Below are positions 1 through 4,641 of a stretch of 9,522 nt of DNA, in pieces. A model generated the notes under the pieces. That model did not search any database, had not been told where the DNA came from, and worked only from the letters and a program-made list of their open reading frames with translations. Source of the stretch: an uncultured bacterium. GTDB taxonomy: Bacteria > Verrucomicrobiota > Kiritimatiellia > UBA8416 > CALETX01. The position numbers were made by a program, and so were the translations under genes. Within the stretch, counting starts at the first letter, position 1, and each line of letters begins with the position of its first letter. Location of the stretch: positions 1-9,522 of the forward strand of contig CALETX010000396.1 in the NCBI GenBank assembly GCA_937920455.1, read 5' to 3'.

Positions 1-4
1 CCTC

Positions 5-697
5 CTACCGCCCTGTCGTGTCAAGATATGGAAACTGTCTTCGAATGAGATAGTCAGCATATCCAGCCCCCACAGAATGAGCGAAACCGCCAGCAAATGA
101 AGTCACCGCACCTGCCGCAATCGTCCAGACAAACTCCTTCATGAATGCGTCGGCGCTGTGCTGTCTGCACCAAGCCAGTTCAGCCTCAACTTCTCGCATG
201 GCATGCGCGTCCATCTCTTCCTGCCACCGCCGGTTAACAGCCTGACTCTTTCTGCGAGCTTCATCCTCAATGGCCTGACGTTCTTGACCCTGCCGTCTTT
301 TCTCAACCACAACACGCACGTCCTCATCGGCTTTGTGGTCCCACTCCGCTTGACGCCTCTTGTGGCCGGCAACATAATTGTAGAAAAGATTGAACGATCC
401 CGTGCTGCCCTGACGCGCTCTATCCGCGCCTGCGACTCCCTGTTCGACTTCACGAAGCTCCTGTTCCAAGGCCTTTGAATCCAACCTTTCAAACCTTCCG
501 GCCTGCGCATCGGCGTACTTACCGAGCACATTCAGTGCCCTGTCCAGATCCCCATCGAAGCTCTCCGCCGAAAATGTCAATGTCGCCTCTGGCAAAAGGT
601 TGCCGACGGCCGGCACCTTCCTATTGACCACGCTGGTTAACCTTCCTGCGCGGGCGTTGCTGCATACCTTCTCAATGCTCTCCCTCAGCGTCCGCAT
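5..697 (-). CDS. Hypothetical helix-rich protein with C-terminal membrane segment
   Basis: A 230-residue protein of no family I can name. Residues 1-65 are mixed. Residues 67-90 (starting GRFERLDSKALEQELRE) resemble the conserved 'G-R-F-x-x-x-x-R-x-x-L-x-x-x-L-x-E' stretch of CsgG-type curli-assembly lipoproteins, and align without gaps to the same stretch in the neighbouring pseudogene. Residues 112-180 are rich in Lys, Arg, Glu and Gln and probably form a long helix or coiled coil. Residues 189-218 are hydrophobic and rich in small residues (GAVTSFAGG, HSVGAG), like a glycine-zipper membrane segment. No signal peptide or lipobox is visible. The ATG at 697 follows an in-frame TAG at 712-710 and has no clear Shine-Dalgarno sequence, so the start is uncertain. 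It may be a surviving 3' part of the decayed lipoprotein locus just upstream. Function unknown. Confidence 0.55.
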   Translation of the reverse strand: MRTLRESIEKVCSNARAGRLTSVVNRKVPAVGNLLPEATLTFSAESFDGDLDRALNVLGKYADAQAGRFERLDSKALEQELREVEQGVAGADRARQGSTGSFNLFYNYVAGHKRRQAEWDHKADEDVRVVVEKRRQGQERQAIEDEARRKSQAVNRRWQEEMDAHAMREVEAELAWCRQHSADAFMKEFVWTIAAGAVTSFAGGFAHSVGAGYADYLIRRQFPYLDTTGR

Positions 698-883
698 CGC
701 AACCGAAGCCTATGAAACATGCGCCGATAAGCGACCGTCCTTTCGCTGCCCGCCCGTAACGCCGGCAGACAACATGAATAGCATGCCGGTAGGAATCCAC
801 ACACCAAACCGCACAACGCGTCCGCCTTCCGGGGCATCCGCTCCTGGCGGCCACACCCATAACCGGAGCGGGCGGCGGCTTGG

Positions 884-1294
884 TCACCACCTGCGCCGGA
901 TCCGAAAGGCGCTTTCCACGCCTGCCCAGTTGAAAGCGATAACCGGTGATCCCTCCAGCCCCAAGGTCTGCTCTTTCAGGACGCTCGCGATCTGCTCACG
1001 ATCTATGAGGCCGTACCTTACCGTCTTAAAAAGTTCGGTGGTGAAAATATCGGAAACGCTTTCCCCGGCCAGCTCCGCCGCCGCTTGAATGGTAGGACAG
1101 CAATCATGTTGTATGAGGAAGCCCGTGACGCGAAGTCCACAAAGTCTTTGCCGTCAAAAGCGAGCTTAGGACGATCGAGAAGAACGTCTCCATCCGCAGC
1201 GGCCCTTTTCCCCTGGAGGTTGGTCATGCATCCGCATCCCAACAGGACGGCCATGAAAGCCGCCAGTGATGCTCTTGTCCAGCTACGGAAACAT
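884..1294 (-). pseudogene. Decayed CsgG-like lipoprotein gene (frameshifted)
   Basis: On the minus strand, an ATG at 1294 with an upstream GAGG opens a lipoprotein signal, but that frame stops at once (ATG TTT CCG TAG). Removing one base gives MFRSWTRASLAAF followed by MAVLLGCGC, a good lipobox (L-L-G-C). The frame from 1254 runs to IAVLPF, the first beta strand typical of CsgG-like domains. A second frameshift near 1086-1090 leads into another frame reading AAAELAGESVSDIFTTELFK, then VRYGLIDREQIASVLKEQ, LGLEG (to about 950), and ends at TGA 886-884. These match the CsgG/curli-assembly family pattern (a 'sxxLttxLxxxGryxxidRxxlxxvLkEqxLGlsG' type run). The domain is then lost. Bases 698-883 hold no convincing coding sequence; the same frame beyond the TGA runs open to a TAG at 712-710 but shows no family match. 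Family known; decay directly seen; assembly or sequencing error cannot be excluded. Confidence 0.7.
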
Positions 1295-1463
1295 CGGCCT
1301 CATGCACTACAACCTACGTACACAGCGAGAACCGATCATGATGCAACCGGACAACGGCTGAAGCTTAAGATGCGCCATGCCTAAAATCAAGCCAGGCTCC
1401 GCCGGTCTTCCCGGACTTTGCGGCAATGCGCAGCGCAAACCTTGACATGTGATTAGCCTGATC

Positions 1464-1493
1464 TTGCGGCTGAACGCCGCATCGTGCTATACG
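1464..1493 (+). promoter_or_regulatory. Candidate extended -10 promoter for the YchF-like gene
   Basis: TTGCGG (1464-1469), an 18-base spacer and TATACG (1488-1493), with TG at 1485-1486 giving an extended -10 (TGcTATACg). The predicted transcription start is near 1500, only about four bases before the ATG at 1504. No Shine-Dalgarno sequence precedes that ATG, so the mRNA may be leaderless or nearly so. Prediction from consensus only. Confidence 0.45.
1465..1481. repeat. Short perfect inverted repeat in the promoter spacer
   Basis: TGCGGC (1465-1470) and GCCGCA (1476-1481) form a perfect 6-bp inverted repeat around TGAAC. It overlaps the candidate -35 box and lies in the spacer of the promoter above, so it could be an operator half-site pair. 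It could also be chance, since six-base palindromes are common. Confidence 0.35.
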
Positions 1494-1503
1494 CTCTCTC
1501 CAC

Positions 1504-2532
1504 ATGAAAATAGCTCTACTTGGATATCCGCAGGCTGGAAAGAGAACACTATTCACCCTTCTGACAGGACGCAAGGTCCCGGAAGGAAGAAAACCGGGCG
1601 AAGCCGTCGAAGGCGTGGCATTCATCCGCGACCCTCGCGTGGACCGTTTGGACGAGATATGCCGCCCGCAAAGAAAAGTTTACGCTGAGAATCATTTTGT
1701 TCTCTGCCCTGACATCGTCGAGGACCCCTCGCGAGCATGGCTCGAAGCAGCCCGCAAGTGTGACCTGCTGTGCATCGTCGTTCGCTCCTTTTCCTCTGGT
1801 GACGTTTACCATCCCTTAGGTTCCGTTAATGCAGCCAGGGATCTTGACAACATCAGGTCGGAGTTGATGTTTGCCGACATGGAAATGGTCGAGAAACGCC
1901 TGACGCGCATCGGCAGGGAAAAACGCGCGGGACAATCACCCGAGCAGGCCAATGAAGAAAAGGCACTGACCAAATGCATGGCGGCTTTGGAAGCCAACAG
2001 ACGTTTGAGCGAGGCCGACCTGAACAGTCGCGAGATCGCCGTCCTGAGGAGCCTGGGCCTCGTGACCCTTCTGCCTGAGTTGGTAGTATATAATGTGGAT
2101 GAGAGCGACCTGTCGCGCGACTTTGCGCCGGGAACTCTGGCGGTATCGGCTAAAATCGAAGCAGAAATAATGGCAATTGAGAATCCGTCGGAACGCACGG
2201 AATACCTTAAGTCAATAGGGCTCTCCTCATCCGGTCTTGACCGAATGAACGCTGCCGCTTACGCAGCGCTAGGCTTGATGTCCTTTTACACCATCGGAAA
2301 GGACGAGGTCCGGGCCTGGACAATACGAAAGGGCTCCCTCGCGCCCACAGCCGCCGGCAAGGTGCACACTGATATCGAACGCGGCTTCATTCGCGTCGAA
2401 ATCATCAAATATGACGACCTCATTGCCGCTGGTTCGGAGCAAGCCGTGAAGGCCCAGGGCAGAATGCAGTTGAAAGGCAAAGACTATACGATAGAGGATG
2501 GCGACATTTGCCATTTCCTCTTTAATGTATGA
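1504..2532 (+). CDS. YchF/OLA1-like P-loop protein with TGS domain, altered nucleotide motifs
   Basis: A 342-residue homologue of the ribosome-associated ATPase YchF (about 363 residues in E. coli). The G domain starts at residue 2. The P-loop reads GYPQAGKRT (7-15), so the usual Ser/Thr after the Lys is Arg14. The stretch RDPRVDRLDEICRPQRKVY matches the family's 'PDPRLDxLAEIVKPQR' block. The G3 motif, DIAGL in YchF, is DIVED from Asp70, and the following switch II loop is shortened. DVYHP keeps His103, aligned to the catalytic His114 of E. coli YchF. NVDE (197-200) is the YchF-type NxxE motif that gives ATP over GTP preference. A helical insert lies at about 115-180. The C-terminal TGS-like domain (about 258-342) is well kept, with AGKVHTDIERGFIRVEI. 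The family binds the ribosome; here nucleotide hydrolysis may be altered. It is followed 139 bases later by an LpxC-like gene. Confidence 0.85.
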   Translation: MKIALLGYPQAGKRTLFTLLTGRKVPEGRKPGEAVEGVAFIRDPRVDRLDEICRPQRKVYAENHFVLCPDIVEDPSRAWLEAARKCDLLCIVVRSFSSGDVYHPLGSVNAARDLDNIRSELMFADMEMVEKRLTRIGREKRAGQSPEQANEEKALTKCMAALEANRRLSEADLNSREIAVLRSLGLVTLLPELVVYNVDESDLSRDFAPGTLAVSAKIEAEIMAIENPSERTEYLKSIGLSSSGLDRMNAAAYAALGLMSFYTIGKDEVRAWTIRKGSLAPTAAGKVHTDIERGFIRVEIIKYDDLIAAGSEQAVKAQGRMQLKGKDYTIEDGDICHFLFNV

Positions 2533-2636
2533 GATGCCTAGTAACCGTTCGCTGGAATCGTGACTCGTCTGCCGCTGTCCTCGTCTCACTAATTTTCTTG
2601 CAGAATGCCCGTCTTCCGCCACTTTATGACCGCTTG

Positions 2637-2656
2637 AAAGCGCCAGAAAGCGCCAG
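2637..2656 (+). repeat. Tandem 10-mer AAAGCGCCAG x2
   Basis: Two exact adjacent copies of AAAGCGCCAG (2637-2646 and 2647-2656), running into the AGGAGG ribosome-binding site of the LpxC-like gene. It may be a small duplication affecting translation initiation, or incidental. The rest of 2533-2636 shows no terminator or promoter that I can support. Confidence 0.5.
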
Positions 2657-2660
2657 GAGG
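2655..2660 (+). promoter_or_regulatory. Ribosome-binding site of the LpxC-like gene
   Basis: AGGAGG, a strong Shine-Dalgarno sequence, 11 bases before the ATG at 2672. An ATG directly abutting it at 2661 is in a different frame and is too close to be used. This supports 2672 as the start, although the spacing is longer than ideal. Confidence 0.6.
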
Positions 2661-2671
2661 ATGGCCTGGAC

Positions 2672-3685
2672 ATGTCAACAGAACCATGGGGTGAGCTTTT
2701 AGAGGGCGACTCAGACGTTATACGCGATTCTTGGAAGAAGTTTGACTCCATCCCCGTGGATCTGGATCGAACGGCTGAGCCAGCCGCTTTCTCCGTACAA
2801 GAGACAACCCTCGCCACAACTGCTTCGGCGACCGGCCCGGGCACTTTCTTCCGCCGTGCCCAGCGCACCCTCGTGTTCGAACCGTCAACCAAACCCGGTT
2901 GGTGGCTCAAGCGCGAAGATCTGCCCGAATGCCTGCCCATAGCCGTCTCGGTCCACAACGTGTGGACAACGGCCCGCAACATAGTCCTGTGCAGCGGCTC
3001 TCCTCACAACTACATGCGCATGGTGGAGCACATCATCGCCCTGAAGGTGGGACTGGGCCTTGACAGGGCGCTAATCCGCATGATTTCAGGCGATCCGCCT
3101 CTTTTCGACCGCGGCAGCGCGGATTTGGTCGAGGCAGTAGATCGCGCTGGTCTTTGCCCTTTGGATGTTCCGGCAAAGTACATCACAGTGCGCAAAACAG
3201 TCTCTATTACCGGACCCAACGGCAGTTTCCTCGTGTTCTCACCACCGCCAAATGGTTCGCGCGCTCTAGAGATAGACTGCGCGGTTGATTTCAGGTCGGC
3301 AATCGGAAAACAGCGAATACGCTTGGTTGTCACGCCTAACGTGTTCCGCTATGGAGCGCAGGCTCGAACGAACACCACTCTCGGCATGATGCTCTATGCC
3401 AAAACCGTCGGTCTGCTTTTTGCCGATGTCCGCAACCTGGGATATACAACGCGCAATATTCTAATCGCCGGACCACGGCGCTACTACAACCGTCCAGCCC
3501 TTATCCACAACGGCAGGTCCCTCGAAGCGGTGTGGCACAGAGCAATGTTGGATCTTCTCGCAGCCATCGCTCTTATCCCAACTGGCCGGTTTGCCGGCCG
3601 AGTCTTCTCATACAAGGCTGGCCATACGCTCGACGTACGGATGATAAAGGCTCTTCACGAACGCGACCTCCTCGCTGACATTTGA
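2672..3685 (+). CDS. LpxC-like protein (UDP-3-O-acyl-GlcNAc deacetylase family) with altered zinc site
   Basis: A 337-residue homologue of LpxC, the zinc deacetylase that commits UDP-acyl-GlcNAc to lipid A synthesis (about 305 residues in E. coli). After a divergent N-terminal extension of about 50 residues, GPGTF and LKREDLP match the family's GVGLH and 'fxRxDLP' blocks. VEHIIALKVGLGLD (Glu119, His120) matches the 'VEHLmAALaGLGIDN' motif holding Glu78 and zinc ligand His79. ART (Thr191 region of E. coli) is kept, but the next Phe is Asn. The second zinc motif, RHKMLDAIGD in E. coli, reads WHRAMLDLLAA. His289 and Asp294 are five apart instead of four, the Lys after the His is Arg, and Asp246 is replaced by Ala. 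KAGH with His318 matches the His265 motif. Activity is therefore doubtful; it may be a paralogue with another role. Family membership is firm, function is inference. Confidence 0.8.
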   Translation: MSTEPWGELLEGDSDVIRDSWKKFDSIPVDLDRTAEPAAFSVQETTLATTASATGPGTFFRRAQRTLVFEPSTKPGWWLKREDLPECLPIAVSVHNVWTTARNIVLCSGSPHNYMRMVEHIIALKVGLGLDRALIRMISGDPPLFDRGSADLVEAVDRAGLCPLDVPAKYITVRKTVSITGPNGSFLVFSPPPNGSRALEIDCAVDFRSAIGKQRIRLVVTPNVFRYGAQARTNTTLGMMLYAKTVGLLFADVRNLGYTTRNILIAGPRRYYNRPALIHNGRSLEAVWHRAMLDLLAAIALIPTGRFAGRVFSYKAGHTLDVRMIKALHERDLLADI

Positions 3686-3754
3686 TCTGACCCTGTCCGC
3701 TGATGCCTCATGCCGTCCGTGTTCCTCTTGATCCTGCTGCACAAAATCCGCGTT

Positions 3755-3783
3755 TTTTGGTTGCAACCCTCGGCGAATATGAT
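3755..3783 (+). promoter_or_regulatory. Candidate promoter upstream of the DeoR-family gene
   Basis: TATGAT (3778-3783) is a good -10 box, about 35 bases before the ATG at 3819. The matching -35 at 17-base spacing is only TTTTGG (3755-3760). A better -35, TTGCAA (3761-3766), would pair at 17 bases with the poor TAGTCT (3784-3789). The region 3686-3754 shows no clear terminator hairpin. Confidence 0.35.
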
Positions 3784-3799
3784 TAGTCTCGTTCACAAA

Positions 3800-3816
3800 C
3801 AATCAGTTTCAATCAG
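3800..3816 (+). repeat. Direct repeat CAATCAG, possible repressor half-sites
   Basis: CAATCAG occurs at 3800-3806 and 3810-3816, in phase with one helical turn (10 bases). It sits between the candidate -10 box and the ATG of the DeoR-family gene. This position suits an autoregulatory operator; DeoR-family repressors often use repeated short AT-rich half-sites. The heptamer also brackets a repeated ATATGAT (3777-3783 and 3817-3823). Inference only. Confidence 0.3.
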
Positions 3817-3818
3817 AT

Positions 3819-4595
3819 ATGATCAAAAGCACAGAAAGGGATCTCGCGGCTGAGCGCATGGACAAGATCGCGAATATTCTTCGCGACCGACGCATCGCCC
3901 GCGTGTCCGAAATGGCAAGGATTCTTGGCGCATCTGAGGCATCCGTCCGCAGAGACCTGGTGGAAATGGAGCGCCGGGGACTGCTGCGCAGGGTACATGG
4001 CGGAGCAGTGGCAGTCGGCGGCATTGGAGACGAGCCTGTCTTCGATGACAAAACGGCAATGGCAGTCCGGGAGAAACAGCGAATTGCCGAAGCTGCTCTC
4101 GCATTCGTCAAGAACGGCGACTTCATCTACCTTGACGGAGGCAGCACTGTGCTGGCTCTCGCCCGGATGCTGACGGATCGGCCGCGCATCACGGTGGCAA
4201 CAAACTCTCTGCGTGTCGCTCAGACATTTGCCGCATCTGGGCCCAGAACCATACTCGTTGGCGGAGAGCTTCGCAGAATAAGCCAGACGTTCGTAGGATG
4301 CCTGTCCCGTCCGCTTCTGGAAAAAATTCATTTTGACACCGCGTTCATGGGCACAGTCGGCGTAACCACCGACGGCATGACAACCACCGACCCGGCAGAA
4401 GCGGATACGAAAACTCTCGTCATGGGCCGCGCCGCGCGCGTGATACTGCTTGCCGACAGCCGAAAGATTGGCGCAGTGTCCTTTGTCTCCGCCGGAGCTC
4501 TGGACCTCGTTGACGTCATCATCACTGATTCCGCCGCTCCAAGAAAACAGATTGATGCTTTTAGAAAGAAAGGGGTAAGGGTGCTTGCGGTCTAA
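3819..4595 (+). CDS. DeoR/GlpR-family transcriptional regulator
   Basis: A 258-residue repressor of normal family length. The N-terminal winged helix-turn-helix covers about residues 12-65; the recognition segment SEASVRRDLVEMERRGLL and the wing RVHGGAV are classic DeoR signatures. The C-terminal sugar-phosphate-sensing domain (about 85-245) has YLDGGSTV (Asp106, Gly107, Gly108, Ser109, Thr110), NSL, VGGELR, FMGTVGVT and LLADSRKIG. Family members normally release DNA when they bind a phosphorylated sugar or sugar-derived intermediate. The ATG at 3819 is chosen because it keeps the conserved 'ER.dkI' lead-in to the HTH, which an internal ATG at 3858 would cut; no good Shine-Dalgarno sequence precedes either. 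The gene lies 46 bases before the dehydrogenase operon on the same strand, so it probably controls that operon and itself. The effector cannot be named. Confidence 0.92.
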   Translation: MIKSTERDLAAERMDKIANILRDRRIARVSEMARILGASEASVRRDLVEMERRGLLRRVHGGAVAVGGIGDEPVFDDKTAMAVREKQRIAEAALAFVKNGDFIYLDGGSTVLALARMLTDRPRITVATNSLRVAQTFAASGPRTILVGGELRRISQTFVGCLSRPLLEKIHFDTAFMGTVGVTTDGMTTTDPAEADTKTLVMGRAARVILLADSRKIGAVSFVSAGALDLVDVIITDSAAPRKQIDAFRKKGVRVLAV

Positions 4596-4620
4596 TCCGA
4601 CCGCGCGTCACGAATAAAAG

Positions 4621-4627
4621 AAAGGGG
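4621..4627 (+). promoter_or_regulatory. Weakly placed ribosome-binding site of the E1 gene
   Basis: AAAGGGG lies 14 bases before the ATG at 4642, longer than the usual 5-9. The nearer ATG at 4628 is out of frame. No other in-frame start fits better, and the protein from 4642 reads as a normal E1 alpha after a short leader. Confidence 0.4.
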
Positions 4628-4641
4628 ATGCTCAACCAGCC

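Noticed and set aside
158..478. Plus-strand open frame of 106 codons
   Set aside because: Antisense to the 230-residue hypothetical gene; no domain or start signal.
600..1088. Plus-strand open frame of 162 codons
   Set aside because: It overlaps the opposite-strand pseudogene carrying the CsgG-like motifs and shows no family signature or ribosome-binding site.
1442..1447. Perfect TTGACA -35 box
   Set aside because: The only good -10 downstream (TATACG 1488-1493) is 40 bases away, and no acceptable -10 lies 16-18 bases downstream.
2269..2982. Open frame of 237 codons on the minus strand
   Set aside because: It is antisense to the end of the YchF-like gene and the start of the LpxC-like gene, both with clear family matches; the translation has no recognisable domain.
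3686..3760. Run of T bases (3753-3758) as an intrinsic terminator for the LpxC-like gene
   Set aside because: No GC-rich stem-loop immediately precedes the T run.
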